DNA of 64,000 nucleotides from Nocardiopsis coralli (lineage in GTDB: Bacteria; Actinomycetota; Actinomycetes; Streptosporangiales; Streptosporangiaceae): positions 1-64,000 of the forward strand of contig NZ_JADBGI010000002.1 in the NCBI RefSeq assembly GCF_014892575.1, written 5' to 3'. The position numbers and the translations under genes are program-made. Positions 26,832-36,271 of the stretch are shown piece after piece. Position 1 is the stretch's first letter, and each line of letters opens with the position of its first letter. The notes under the pieces are model-generated. The model did not search any database and had not been told where the DNA came from. It worked only from the letters and a program-made list of their open reading frames with translations.

Positions 26832-26898
26832 CCGTCTACCGGCGCAGGGCATCCCGAAGGCACGCCTGGCGACAGGCGTGGCCGGGGATGTGTGGGAG
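26823..26898 (-). promoter_or_regulatory. Structured leader of the NlpC/P60 gene, candidate cis-regulatory RNA
   Basis: CTCCCACATCC (26823-26833) pairs with GGATGTGTGGGAG (26886-26898): 11 base pairs with a two-base bulge. Enclosed is a perfect 8-bp hairpin CACGCCTG / CAGGCGTG (26861-26880) with a four-base loop. On the mRNA strand the outer stem covers the ATG at 26831. Cell-wall hydrolases of actinobacteria are often controlled by ydaO c-di-AMP riboswitches, but I do not see that consensus here. Confidence 0.5.
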
Positions 26899-27318
26899 GG
26901 GGTCCCGACGGCGGCGCACGGAAGAAGGGCCGCGGACGATCGGGCTGCTGCGCCGGCCTCTGCTCCTGGGAAAAGACGAACAATGAGCAGAGTGCAACGG
27001 CGAACCGGACGTTGCTCCCCTGGTGGGAACAAAAGGTGTCGAACCGGCTCAGGGGAACCCTAAGCCACCCCTCGGACCGGACGCGACCCGATCGTGACCT
27101 TGCGCTGAACCGGTATTGAACTGCCACGACGTGGTGGGCGGGCCGCCGAGGGGCGCGAGCTCCGGTGTTCCGGGGGCTGTGCGCGCGCACGTGCCCGACC
27201 AATGCCGCACCAAACACCGCCCCGGGAGTGGTCCGACTCACACCGGGAACGGGAAGGGGCGGCCGGACAGGATTGTCACGACCGCCCCGACCAGGTCCGG
27301 GACCTCACCGGTGGCCGC
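26832..27318. other. Intergenic region upstream of the NlpC/P60 gene
   Basis: 487 bp without a gene. It holds the structured leader at its left end and a hairpin (27256-27288) at its right end that probably terminates the S9 peptidase gene. The promoter of the NlpC/P60 gene should lie around 26950-27120 but is not recognisable. Confidence 0.5.
27256..27288 (-). terminator. Hairpin after the S9 peptidase gene
   Basis: GGGGCGG (27256-27262) pairs with CCGCCCC (27282-27288), with an inner GACA/TGTC stem. It lies about 30 bp beyond the stop codon of the minus-strand gene. Confidence 0.45.
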
Positions 27319-29244
27319 TCACAGGTGGCGGGCCCACCAGTCCAGGACCGCCTCGAACCGGGCGATGCGGTGGCTGGGCAGCCCCGAGCGGGAGAGCTCG
27401 TGGCCCTCCCCCGGGAACAGCAGGAACTCGGTGTCCTCACGACGGCGCCGCAACCGCACGTACAGGCGTTGGGCCTGCTCGACCGGGCAGCGCCAGTCCT
27501 GCTCCGAATGCATGATGAGCGTCGGGATCTCGATCCGGTCGGCGTGCGCGAGCGGGCTCTGGCGCTCCCAGCCCTCCGGCGGGCCGTAGAGCGGGTGTGG
27601 GAAGAGCGAACCGATGTCGGAGGAGCCCTCGAAGCTGTCGATGGAGGTCAGCGCCCGTTCGGGGATGGCGGCGCGGAACCGGTCGCCGTGGTGGGCCGCC
27701 ATCCACGTGGTCATGTACCCGCCGTGGGAGCCGCCCATCACCCCGACACGTGCGGGGTCCAGGCGTTCGTCCTCCAGAGCGGCGTCGAGGAAGGCCAGCA
27801 GGTCGACGGCGCTGACCTCCCCGACGTTGCCGATGATCGCCCGCGCGTGCGCCATGCCGTACCCGGAGGACCCCCGCGGGTTGCACAGCACGACCGCGTA
27901 CCCGGCCCCGACCAGGACCTGGGTCTCGTCGAAGAACTGGTGGCCGTAGGGGGCGAAGGGGCCGCCGTGGATCATCAGGACCACCGGGTGCGGCCCCTCC
28001 CCGCGCGGAACCGCGACCCACCCGTGGACCTCGTGCCCGTCGGGGGCGCGGGCGGTGAGCTCGGTGACCGGATGGGCCTCCAGCTCCATGAAGGAGGTCA
28101 GGGGGACGGCGCCCTCGGGGCCCACGCGCACGAGTTCACCGCTGCTGCGGCCGTCGGCGACCACGGCAACGGTGACGCCCGCGCGGTGGTCGAAGGACTG
28201 GGTCTGGACGGGCCCGCCCACGAGCGTCTCGGGGTCACCGCCGTCGAGGGGAACCCGGAGCAGGTGCACGGCGCCGCGGCGGTCGGTGCGCAGGAGCACG
28301 GCGTCGTCGAGCACGTGCAGCTGCAGGAGGACGTGCGGGCCGTCCTCCTCATCGGTGAGGCGCACCGGGTCGGAGCCGCCGTCGAGGGGCACGCGCCACA
28401 GGCCATCGGTGCGGCCGACGAAGTCGCGGTCGTGCTCGCCGAGGCCGCTCGCGGTCAGGAAGACCTGGGTGCCGTCGGGCGCGGGGAAGGCGGCGCCGGC
28501 CGAGAGGCGGCCGTGGGTGAGTCGGCGCGGTGCGGCGCCCTCCTGCGGGGCACAGGCCCACACGTCCTCGACCAGGTCGGTGTCGGCGCTCTCGTGCAGG
28601 GCGGCGGTGAACAGGACCTCGGTCCCGTCGGTGCTCCAGGCGGGTGCGGCGTGGTCGGCACGGGCGGTGGTGAGGCGGACGGGGGTGCCGGGCTCGCCGT
28701 CGGGGTCGATGGGTGCGGTGACGAACACGTGCTGGGGGCGGTCGGGGTGGAACCCGAGGCCGTCCAGGCGGTACTTGAGTGTGGTGATGCGGCGGGGCGG
28801 TTCCTTGCCCGGTTCGGTGCCGGCGGTGTAGCGGCCCTCGTCGGGGACGCGGGCGGTGTGCGCGAGGCGGGTGGAGTCGGGGCTCCAGGCGGGGGCGGAC
28901 GCGCCGAGGGGGTGGTCGGTGACCTTCCAGGGTTCGCCGCCGTCGACGGGCAGGACGTGGATCTGGGGTCGGTCGTCGGAGTCGGGGCGGAGGAAGGCGA
29001 TCCAGCGTCCGTCGGGTGAGTGGACCGGTACGGAGTCGTGCTCGCCGCGGGTGAGGGGGCGGGGCGGGCTGGAGCCGTCGGTGGGCACGGTCCACAGGCC
29101 GCCGGCGTAGGTGTCCTTCTCGAGGTCGGGGCGGGTGAGGGCGAAGACCGCGCGGGTGCCGTCGGGCGACAGTGTGGGCGCGCCGATGCTGTGCAGACGG
29201 GTGAGGTCGGCAGGTTTCATGTGTGGTCGGCCGTAGCGGCGCAC
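27319..29244 (-). CDS. S9-family serine peptidase (acylaminoacyl-peptidase type)
   Basis: About 641 residues, cytoplasmic. The N-terminal two thirds form a beta-propeller with repeated Asp-Gly turns (LSPDGTRAVF, HSPDGRWIAFL, WSPDSTRLAH). The C-terminal prolyl-oligopeptidase-type hydrolase has Ser in GGSHGGYMTT, Asp in HSEQDWRCP and His in GEGHELS. GTG 29244 is preferred because of an AAGGAGGAGG about 11 bases upstream; ATG 29220 would give a protein eight residues shorter. It follows the Rv3235-family gene by 86 bp on the same strand. Confidence 0.88.
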   Translation of the reverse strand: MRRYGRPHMKPADLTRLHSIGAPTLSPDGTRAVFALTRPDLEKDTYAGGLWTVPTDGSSPPRPLTRGEHDSVPVHSPDGRWIAFLRPDSDDRPQIHVLPVDGGEPWKVTDHPLGASAPAWSPDSTRLAHTARVPDEGRYTAGTEPGKEPPRRITTLKYRLDGLGFHPDRPQHVFVTAPIDPDGEPGTPVRLTTARADHAAPAWSTDGTEVLFTAALHESADTDLVEDVWACAPQEGAAPRRLTHGRLSAGAAFPAPDGTQVFLTASGLGEHDRDFVGRTDGLWRVPLDGGSDPVRLTDEEDGPHVLLQLHVLDDAVLLRTDRRGAVHLLRVPLDGGDPETLVGGPVQTQSFDHRAGVTVAVVADGRSSGELVRVGPEGAVPLTSFMELEAHPVTELTARAPDGHEVHGWVAVPRGEGPHPVVLMIHGGPFAPYGHQFFDETQVLVGAGYAVVLCNPRGSSGYGMAHARAIIGNVGEVSAVDLLAFLDAALEDERLDPARVGVMGGSHGGYMTTWMAAHHGDRFRAAIPERALTSIDSFEGSSDIGSLFPHPLYGPPEGWERQSPLAHADRIEIPTLIMHSEQDWRCPVEQAQRLYVRLRRRREDTEFLLFPGEGHELSRSGLPSHRIARFEAVLDWWARHL

Positions 29245-29330
29245 TGTGCCGGCGGCCTCCTCCTTCGGTGTGCTGGGGCGCGTCAGCCTATCGACGCGCA
29301 GACCCGCGGTGCCAGGGGTTTCGTGGGCGG

Positions 29331-30107
29331 TCAGCGGCGGGCGCGGGGTGCGCGCAGGTCGGTCTCGAGCTGGGAGCACACCCAGCGGCCCTGGTGGGTG
29401 ACGGCGCGGAAGGCGAAGACCCGGCGGCGGCACCGGCATCCGACCACGGCGCTGGCCTCGACCTGGTGGGGCGCGGGGCTCTGGTGGAAGACCTTGTCCA
29501 GGCGCGGGGCGGTGCAGCAGGCCAGACCGCTGCGCAGGGTGCGGAGCTGTTCGCGCACGGGCACCGTGAGCGCAGGGCTGAGCGACTCAGGGGTGCGCTG
29601 GCCCACCAAAACCTCGGCGATCTGCTGCGCGAGCCGGCACACGCCGGGCGGCGTGCGGTGCCCGCGCAGGCGCGCCCGCGGCGCCCCGGGCATGCCGTGA
29701 CATGCCCGCCCTGCCCCTGCGGTACGCCGGTCGGCAGCCGCCGGGGCACCGGGTCCGGCCGCGGCCGTTGCCGGCCCAGCCGAAGGCCGGCCGGGCGTGC
29801 CCGCACCGGCAGGCACGCCCCGGGGTTCCGGGACCTGGCCTCCGGCATCGGGGGTGCTCGGACCGGACCTGGACGGGCCGGGCCCCTCGGAGCCGTCGGT
29901 GGAGGCACCGGCCCTGGCGGTGACGGTCTCCGTCGATTCGGCCGAGGACCGGTCGGCCGTGCGGGGCGTGCAGCCGGCAGCACGCGCAGGTGTGACCACA
30001 CGCCCGCGGGCACGTGCGGTGGCAGAGGGATCGGGTGCGGGGGTCGTGGTGGGTTCAGGAACGTCGGGCTGGGCGTGGTTCCGGGCGCGGCGGGAGGGGT
30101 GGGTCAT
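29331..30107 (-). CDS. Rv3235-family protein
   Basis: 258 residues. The N-terminal ~150 residues are low-complexity, rich in Pro, Ala, Thr and Arg. The C-terminal ~100 residues resemble the Rv3235 family of actinobacteria: LAQQIAEVLVGQRTPESL, RLDKVFHQSPAPHQVEASAVV and FAFRAVTHQGRWVCSQLE. Members are often encoded near secA and have no assigned function; secA is not visible here. AAGGG lies eight bases upstream of ATG 30107. Confidence 0.75.
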   Translation of the reverse strand: MTHPSRRARNHAQPDVPEPTTTPAPDPSATARARGRVVTPARAAGCTPRTADRSSAESTETVTARAGASTDGSEGPGPSRSGPSTPDAGGQVPEPRGVPAGAGTPGRPSAGPATAAAGPGAPAAADRRTAGAGRACHGMPGAPRARLRGHRTPPGVCRLAQQIAEVLVGQRTPESLSPALTVPVREQLRTLRSGLACCTAPRLDKVFHQSPAPHQVEASAVVGCRCRRRVFAFRAVTHQGRWVCSQLETDLRAPRARR

Positions 30108-30254
30108 GGCCGGTCCCTTTCCGGTGGGGGTGTCGCCTCCACCCGTACAGAGAGCATCCGGGCGGGCAGATTGGTCACCTGGCATGCCAGGTTTTTTCAT
30201 CGCGACGTCACCGGTGTGGGCCGGGCCGGGCCCGCGCGCGGGCCGGGGAACCGG

Positions 30255-30260
30255 CATACT
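30255..30260 (+). promoter_or_regulatory. -10-like hexamer CATACT for the GDPD gene
   Basis: CATACT lies seven bases before GTG 30268, consistent with a leaderless transcript. Confidence 0.35.
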
Positions 30261-30267
30261 GCGAGGC

Positions 30268-31092
30268 GTGACACACGCGTACCTCTCCGCCCCCGTCCCG
30301 GTGGCCCTCGCGCACCGGGGCGGGTGGCTCACCGACGACCGGGGCGAGCCCAGCACCGAGCTGGAGAACACCGCGGCGGCGTTCCAGCACGCGGTCGACC
30401 TCGGCTACACGTACCTGGAGACCGACGTGCACGCCACCTCCGACGGCGTGCTCATGGCCTTCCACGACGCGACCCTGGACCGCACCACCGACCGGACCGG
30501 CGCGATCGGCGACCTGCCCCACCGCGAGGTGTCCCGGGCCCTGGTGGCCGGGCGCGAACCGGTACCGCTCATGGAGGACATGCTCGGGTCGTGGCCCAAG
30601 GCACGGTTCAACATCGACCTGAAGGCCGACGCCGCGGTGGAGCCCCTGGTCGAGGCACTGCGCCGCACCGACGCCTGGGACCGGGTGTGCCTGGGCTCCT
30701 TCGACCAGGCCCGGTTGGAACGGGTCCGCCGCCTGGTCGGCCCGCGGGTGGCGACCTCGTGCGGGCCCCTGGACGTGGTGCGGCTCCGGTTGGGTTCGCT
30801 GAGCCCGTTCCTGTCGGGCCTGGCCCCGCGGGTGCCGGCGTGCGCGCAGATCCCGCTGCGCCAGGGCTCCTTCCCGGTGCTCAGCCGCGACGTCATTCAC
30901 ACCGCCCACCGCGCCGGCATGCAGGTGCACGTGTGGACGGTCAACGAACCCGCGGTGATGGAACGCCTGCTCGACGCGGGCGTGGACGGCATCGTCACCG
31001 ACAACACCGCCGCCCTGCGCGAGCTGCTCATCAGGCGCGGCCAGTGGCCCGCGGCGGCCGGCCCCGACCAGGACCCGTTCCAGAGAGGTTGA
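30268..31092 (+). CDS. Glycerophosphodiester phosphodiesterase
   Basis: 274 residues, cytoplasmic since no signal peptide is seen. The GDPD barrel motifs are AHRGGW, ENTAAAFQHAVDLGYTYLETDVHATSDG, FHDATLDRTTDRTG and NIDLKAD, with VWTVNEPAVMERLLDAGVDGIVTD at the C-terminus. It hydrolyses glycerophosphodiesters to glycerol 3-phosphate and an alcohol. The MFS transporter gene starts 8 bp after its stop, so the two are co-transcribed. Confidence 0.92.
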   Translation: MTHAYLSAPVPVALAHRGGWLTDDRGEPSTELENTAAAFQHAVDLGYTYLETDVHATSDGVLMAFHDATLDRTTDRTGAIGDLPHREVSRALVAGREPVPLMEDMLGSWPKARFNIDLKADAAVEPLVEALRRTDAWDRVCLGSFDQARLERVRRLVGPRVATSCGPLDVVRLRLGSLSPFLSGLAPRVPACAQIPLRQGSFPVLSRDVIHTAHRAGMQVHVWTVNEPAVMERLLDAGVDGIVTDNTAALRELLIRRGQWPAAAGPDQDPFQRG

Positions 31093-31100
31093 CCCCCCGT

Positions 31101-32504
31101 ATGTCCTCCGCTCCCCCCGACGGCGAGGTCGGCAACACCCCGTCGCCGGACCCGGCCCAGCGGCGGCGCGAACAGCGCGGCTGGTACGTCTACGACTGGG
31201 CCAACCAGGTCTTCATCACCTCGGTGGTCACGGTCCTGATCGGCCCCTACCTGTCGGGGCTGGCGTGCGACGCGGCGGGGGCGTCGGACGGTGACGCCTG
31301 CCTGGACCCGTCGGTGCGCATCCATCCCCTCGGGGTCGACTGGATCAGCCTGCACCCGAACGCGCTGCACCCCACCCTGACCACGGGCGTCGTGCTGATC
31401 CTGGTGCTGCTGCTGCCGCTGGTGGGTGCGCTGGCCGACCACACCCGCCACAAGAAGCGCTGGCTGTTCTGGCTGGCCGCGGGCGGGTCGGTGGCGGTCA
31501 GTTCGCTGTACCTGACCGACGACTACCGCCTCACGTCGTTGCTGTTCGTCATCGGCAACGTCTGTTACGGGCTCTCGATCGTGGTCTTCAACGCGTTCCT
31601 GCCCGAGATCGCCACTGCCGAGGAACGCAACCGGGTGTCGGTGACGGGCTGGTCGCTGGCCTACCTGGGCGGGGCGGTCCTGCTCACCTTCCACCTGGGG
31701 CTGGTGACGTTCGCGCCGGACATCGGGATTGGCGACGCCGAGGCGGTGAGGATCGCGTTCGCGTCCGTCGGTGTGTGGTGGCTCGGTTTCTCGGTGCTGG
31801 GTATCCGCCCCCTGCGCAACCGGTACGGAAAACTGGCGCAGCAGCCGGGGCGGCCGAAGGTGGGCGCCTCCCTCAAGCAGTTCGCCCGCACCGTGCGCGA
31901 CATGCGCAACTACCCGAACACGCTGCTGTTCCTCGTCGCGTTCATCTTCTTCAACGACGGGATCCAGGCGGCGATCTACTTCGCGGGCAACTTCGCCACG
32001 CAGGACCTCGGGCTGTCGCTGACGGTGCTCAGCGCGACGATCCTCATGATCCAGTTCGTCGCCTTCGCCGGGGCCCTGTTGATGGGGCGCATCTCGCGGG
32101 TGGTGGGCACCAAGAACACGGTGCTGGTGAGCCTGGTGATCTGGTGCGCGCTGGTCACCGCCGGGTACTTCCTGCCGCCGGGTGAACCGCTGCTGTTCGT
32201 GCTGCTGGGCCTGGGCATCGGCACGGTCCTGGGCGGAACCCAGTCATTGGCGCGCGCCCTGTACTCGCTGCTGATCCCGCGCGGGCGCGAGGCGGAGTAC
32301 TTCAGCCTGTACCAGCTGGCCGACCGTGGTTCGACGCTGCTGGGTTCGGCCACGATCGCGCTGGTGGTGAACCTGACCGGCGGGTACCGGACGGCGATCT
32401 TCTCGTTGCTGATCTTCTTCGTCATCGGCGCCGTCCTGCTGTGGCGCACCAACCTGAAGGCGGGGATCGAGGCGGTCGGCAACACGGTGCCCCGCCACCT
32501 GTGA
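31101..32504 (+). CDS. Atg22-like (UMF1-type) MFS transporter
   Basis: 467 residues, about 12 membrane spans. The N-terminal segment GWYVYDWANQVFITSVVTVLIGPYL and the loop LPEIATAEERNRVSVTGWSLAYLGG are hallmarks of the Atg22/UMF1 group, whose yeast member exports amino acids from the vacuole. Bacterial substrates are unknown. The start ATG 31101 has GAGAGG about 14 bases upstream. Coupled to the GDPD gene, so a role with phospholipid breakdown products is possible. Confidence 0.85.
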   Translation: MSSAPPDGEVGNTPSPDPAQRRREQRGWYVYDWANQVFITSVVTVLIGPYLSGLACDAAGASDGDACLDPSVRIHPLGVDWISLHPNALHPTLTTGVVLILVLLLPLVGALADHTRHKKRWLFWLAAGGSVAVSSLYLTDDYRLTSLLFVIGNVCYGLSIVVFNAFLPEIATAEERNRVSVTGWSLAYLGGAVLLTFHLGLVTFAPDIGIGDAEAVRIAFASVGVWWLGFSVLGIRPLRNRYGKLAQQPGRPKVGASLKQFARTVRDMRNYPNTLLFLVAFIFFNDGIQAAIYFAGNFATQDLGLSLTVLSATILMIQFVAFAGALLMGRISRVVGTKNTVLVSLVIWCALVTAGYFLPPGEPLLFVLLGLGIGTVLGGTQSLARALYSLLIPRGREAEYFSLYQLADRGSTLLGSATIALVVNLTGGYRTAIFSLLIFFVIGAVLLWRTNLKAGIEAVGNTVPRHL

Positions 32505-32651
32505 GGACCACGGCGTCCGAGACCCCGCCCCGGGCGCCCGCCGCCTCCGCCACCCGTGAGGGCCCCGGCACCCGCCGGCGTCCCGTTCTGTCGTCTCCCG
32601 CGGCGATACTGGAGCGCGCGAGGAACGAGCCGTCCGGGGAGGGTGTCGAGG

Positions 32652-35630
32652 GTGTTGGTGCTGCACGGGGTGTGGGACGGCGACGCGCTCGCGGTCTGGG
32701 GCGAGGCCGAGAGCCCGGCCGCAATACCGCCCGGCGCGCACACCGGGGCCCACCCCTTCGCGCTCACGGCGGGCGTGCTGCGTGCGGCGCTGTCGGGCGC
32801 GGGTGTGCGCGGGCGCCCCGGACAGCTCACCCTGACGCTGCCGGGCGACCCCACGGGGCCGGTGCACTCGTCGCTCGCCCCGCGTGACACCGGGCCGGCC
32901 GGGGCCCACCCGTGGACCGTTCCGGCCGTGCGCCTGTCCCCTGCCGAGGCGACCGAATTCCTGTCCGCCCCTGCCCCGGAAGGCACCGCGCACGGTCCGG
33001 GCACCAGGCACCTGCGCGCCGTCCTGGACTTCGCCGAACACCTGGTCGGAACCGGGTGTGTGCTGCCCGACCTGGTGGGCCGCCCGCCCCGCGCGCGTTG
33101 GCGCCCGGCCCCGGTCGAGCAGGCCGAACGCCACCTGTCGGCCCTGACCGCGGCCCTGCCGGCGGCGGCGCGCGCCCACCTGTGGGAGGCCGACGCCGAC
33201 ACGGTGGCCCGCCGGTGTGTGCTCGCGCCGGTGGAGCTGCTCACCGACGCCGTGGCCCGCCGGCGCGCCTCGACGCCCGCTCGCCCCGACCCCGAGCGCA
33301 CCTCCTCCCCCGAGGCCGTGCTGTCGCGGGCCCTGACCGGCCCGGATCCGCGCGTGGACCAGGGCAGCGCCGATCGGCTGCGCGGTCCCCTGCGGCGGTG
33401 GCGGTCGCGGGTGCAGGGCGCGGGCCGGGCCGAGCTGCTGTTCCTGCTGCGCGAGCCCGAGGGCGAGGGCCCGCAGGTGTGGTCGGTGGAGTTCTGGGTG
33501 CGCTCGGCCGCCGACCCGGGGCTCCGGCTGCCGTTGGAACAGGTGTGGTCGGGTGAGGGCGCGGCCTGGCTGCCCGACGACGTGGGCACCACGGCCACGG
33601 CGGACCTGCGCGCGGCGGCCCGGCACTACCCGGCGCTGCGGCAGGTGGCCGACCAGGCCGCGCCCACGCACCTGAGCCTGCGCACCGAGGGCGCCGAGAC
33701 CTTCGTCGCCCGGTACGCGCCGCTGTTGAGCGGGGCGGGGTTCGGGGTGGTGCTCCCCGAGTGGGCCGGCCGCCAGGCGTTGGGGCTGCGCATGACGGTC
33801 TCGGACGGCCAGGGCAAGCGCCGCGGCGGCGGTGTGGGCCCCACCGACCTGGTCGCGGTCTCCTTCGAAGCGCTGCTGGGCGCCGACGGCGGCGGTGAGC
33901 CCCTGGACCAGGCGGAACTGGCCGAGCTCTCCGAACTGGCGCGGCTCAAGCGCTCCCTGGTGCGGGTGCGCGGGCGCTGGTGCGAGATGGACCCGGAGCA
34001 GGTCGAGGGCGCCCTGGCGGCGATGCGCAAGCGCGGCCGCATGCGCCGTGAACAGGCCCTGCGCGTGGCCGTGGGCGTGGAACAGACCCCGGTCCCGGTG
34101 GCCGACGTGGTCGCCGACGGTCCACTGGGCCGGCTGCTGGACGGGGGCGCGCGGGCCGAGCTGCAGCCGATGGGTTCCCCGCGCGGTTTCGAGGGCAAGC
34201 TGCGCCCGTACCAGGACCGCGGGGCGTCGTGGCTGCGGTTCATGGGCGAGCTCGGGTTGGGCGCGGTCCTGGCCGACGACATGGGCCTGGGCAAGACGGT
34301 GCAGCTGTTGGCGGTGCTGACCGACGAGCGTGCCGAGGGGGCCGCGGCCGGTCCGACGCTGCTGGTGTGCCCGGTGTCGTTGGTGGGCAACTGGCGCCGG
34401 GAGGCCGAACGCTTCGCGCCCGGGCTGCGTGTGCACGTCCAGCACGGCCCCGACCGGCCCTCCGGCAACGCGTTGGCCCGGCTCGTGGGCGCCTGCGACC
34501 TCGTGGTGACCACCTACGGGGTGGTGGCGCGCGACAGCGAGGAGTTGGCGGCGCTGCCCTGGCACCGGGTGGTGTGCGACGAGGCGCAGGCGCTGAAGAA
34601 CCACGACACGGGGCAGGCGCGGGCGGTGCGCTCGTTGCCGGCCGAGACCCGTATCGCACTGACCGGTACCCCGGTGGAGAACAACCTGGGTGAGCTGTGG
34701 TCGGTGATGGACTTCGCCAACCCGGGGCTGCTCGGCAGCGCGGCCGATTTCCGGCGTGCGGTGGGCGATCGGGCCGAGGCGGAACAGGGCGAGGGCGAGA
34801 ACACCGACCTGGTGCGCCGGTTGACCGGGCCGTTCGTGCTGCGCCGGCTCAAGACCGACCGTTCGATCATCTCCGACCTGCCGGACAAGCACCTGGTGCA
34901 GACGTGGTGCACGCTCACCCCCGAGCAGGCCTCGTTGTACAAGGCGGTCGTGGACGAGATGGCACGGCGCCTGGACGAGGCCGACGAGCACGAGCGCAAG
35001 GGGCTGGTGCTGACGACGATGGCGCGGCTCAAGGCGATCTGCAACCATCCGGCGCAGTTCCTGGGTGACGGGTCGGCGCTGGTGGGTCGTTCGGGCAAGG
35101 TCGAACGCCTGGAGGGGGTGCTGGGCGAGGTCGTGGCCCAGGGTGACAAGGCGCTGTGCTTCACGCAGTACGCACGTTTCGGGGAGCGTCTGGCGCCGTA
35201 CCTGCGTTCGCGGCTCGGGGTCCCGGTGCTGTGGTTGCACGGCGGCACCCCCAGGTCGGAGCGGGAGGCGATGGTCGAGCGGTTCCAGAACTCCGAGGGG
35301 CCGGCGGTCTTCGTGCTCTCCCTCAAGGCGGCCGGGACGGGGCTGAACCTGACGGCGGCCAACCACGTGGTGCACGTGGACCGCTGGTGGAACCCGGCGG
35401 TGGAGAACCAGGCGACGGACCGGGCCTTCCGGATCGGCCAGCGCCGTGACGTGCAGGTGCGCACGATGGTGTGCGTGGGCACGGTCGAGGAACGGGTGGA
35501 GGAGATGATGGCCCGCAAGAGCGCTCTGGCCGAGGGTGCGGTCGCCACGGGTGAGGAGCGACTCGCAGGGTTGTCGGTGGAGGAGCTGCGCGAGGTGGTG
35601 CGGCTGGCGCCGGAGGCGGTGGCCGGATGA
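32652..35630 (+). CDS. SNF2-family DEAD/DEAH ATPase (HepA-like)
   Basis: About 992 residues. An actinobacterial N-terminal region (about 1-480) precedes the SNF2 ATPase with Walker A DDMGLGKTVQLL, DEAQ box VVCDEAQALKN and TGTPVENN, then the helicase C-terminal lobe with LWLHGGTPRSEREAMV, SLKAAGTGLNL and ATDRAFRIGQRR. GTG 32652 fits GGGAGG about 10 bases upstream; GTG 32643 is three codons earlier. It overlaps the SWIM gene by four bases (ATGA). SNF2-SWIM pairs recur in actinobacteria; a chromatin-like or repair role is presumed, not shown. Confidence 0.92.
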   Translation: MLVLHGVWDGDALAVWGEAESPAAIPPGAHTGAHPFALTAGVLRAALSGAGVRGRPGQLTLTLPGDPTGPVHSSLAPRDTGPAGAHPWTVPAVRLSPAEATEFLSAPAPEGTAHGPGTRHLRAVLDFAEHLVGTGCVLPDLVGRPPRARWRPAPVEQAERHLSALTAALPAAARAHLWEADADTVARRCVLAPVELLTDAVARRRASTPARPDPERTSSPEAVLSRALTGPDPRVDQGSADRLRGPLRRWRSRVQGAGRAELLFLLREPEGEGPQVWSVEFWVRSAADPGLRLPLEQVWSGEGAAWLPDDVGTTATADLRAAARHYPALRQVADQAAPTHLSLRTEGAETFVARYAPLLSGAGFGVVLPEWAGRQALGLRMTVSDGQGKRRGGGVGPTDLVAVSFEALLGADGGGEPLDQAELAELSELARLKRSLVRVRGRWCEMDPEQVEGALAAMRKRGRMRREQALRVAVGVEQTPVPVADVVADGPLGRLLDGGARAELQPMGSPRGFEGKLRPYQDRGASWLRFMGELGLGAVLADDMGLGKTVQLLAVLTDERAEGAAAGPTLLVCPVSLVGNWRREAERFAPGLRVHVQHGPDRPSGNALARLVGACDLVVTTYGVVARDSEELAALPWHRVVCDEAQALKNHDTGQARAVRSLPAETRIALTGTPVENNLGELWSVMDFANPGLLGSAADFRRAVGDRAEAEQGEGENTDLVRRLTGPFVLRRLKTDRSIISDLPDKHLVQTWCTLTPEQASLYKAVVDEMARRLDEADEHERKGLVLTTMARLKAICNHPAQFLGDGSALVGRSGKVERLEGVLGEVVAQGDKALCFTQYARFGERLAPYLRSRLGVPVLWLHGGTPRSEREAMVERFQNSEGPAVFVLSLKAAGTGLNLTAANHVVHVDRWWNPAVENQATDRAFRIGQRRDVQVRTMVCVGTVEERVEEMMARKSALAEGAVATGEERLAGLSVEELREVVRLAPEAVAG

Positions 35631-36271
35631 GCGCGTGGTCGCAGCTGGTCGCCGAGGCCCTGCCCGCCCCGGGGCGTGCGCCGGGGCCGGTGGAGCGCTG
35701 GTCGGTGCGCCCGGGCGAGGTGGGTGCGCGGGTGGCCGGGCACGAGGTGAGCCTGGCCCGCCCGGTGGCCGAGGAGGAGGACTGGGACCGGGTGTGCGCC
35801 GCGTTGGCCTCCCAGCCGGTCTTCCGTGCCCCGGCCCTGGACGGGCGGTTGCCGGTCGAGCTGGCGCGGGTGTTCGCGGTGGTGGGGCTGCCGCTGGTGC
35901 CCTCGGGGTGGGGCCCGCTGGCGGCCTCGTGCACCTGTGCGCACTGGGACGGCGTGTGCGCGCACCTGGGGGCGGTGGTGGCCGAGCTGGCGGCGCGCGC
36001 GGACGCGGACCCGTTCGTGCTGGTGCGGTGGGCCGGCGGTGAGAAGGCCGCGTTCGTCGCCCGGGTGTCCGCGGCCGCCGCGCACCGGGGCGAGGTGGAA
36101 CCCGGGGATCCGCAGGACGGGGACCCCGACCCGGCCTCGGCCGCGGTGTTCTGGTCGGCGCCCGTGCTGCCCGAGCTGCCGGAGGGCCTGCCGGGCACGG
36201 GGCCCCGGGTGCGGGCCGCGGCGCCGGGTTCGCTGTGGGACGACCTGCCGGTCTTCGACCGTCCCGAGTGA
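35627..36271 (+). CDS. SWIM zinc-finger protein partnered with SNF2 ATPase
   Basis: 214 residues. The SWIM motif CxC-x(n)-CxH is seen as SCTCAHWDGVCAHLGAVV (about 103-120). The rest is Ala/Pro-rich with few predicted structures. ATG 35627 overlaps the SNF2 stop codon, so translation is coupled. SWIM fingers bind DNA or protein; it is probably an accessory subunit of the upstream ATPase. Confidence 0.85.
   Translation: MSAWSQLVAEALPAPGRAPGPVERWSVRPGEVGARVAGHEVSLARPVAEEEDWDRVCAALASQPVFRAPALDGRLPVELARVFAVVGLPLVPSGWGPLAASCTCAHWDGVCAHLGAVVAELAARADADPFVLVRWAGGEKAAFVARVSAAAAHRGEVEPGDPQDGDPDPASAAVFWSAPVLPELPEGLPGTGPRVRAAAPGSLWDDLPVFDRPE

Noticed and set aside
26832-27116. ydaO/c-di-AMP riboswitch upstream of the NlpC/P60 gene
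   Set aside because: Expected because such genes often have one in actinobacteria, but the conserved motifs are not recognisable; only a different stem structure is seen.
32244-35375. 1043-codon open frame on the minus strand opposite the SNF2 gene
   Set aside because: It is an artefact of high G+C codon use; the opposite strand encodes a complete SNF2 ATPase with all motifs, and the antisense product is Arg/His/Gln-rich without domains.
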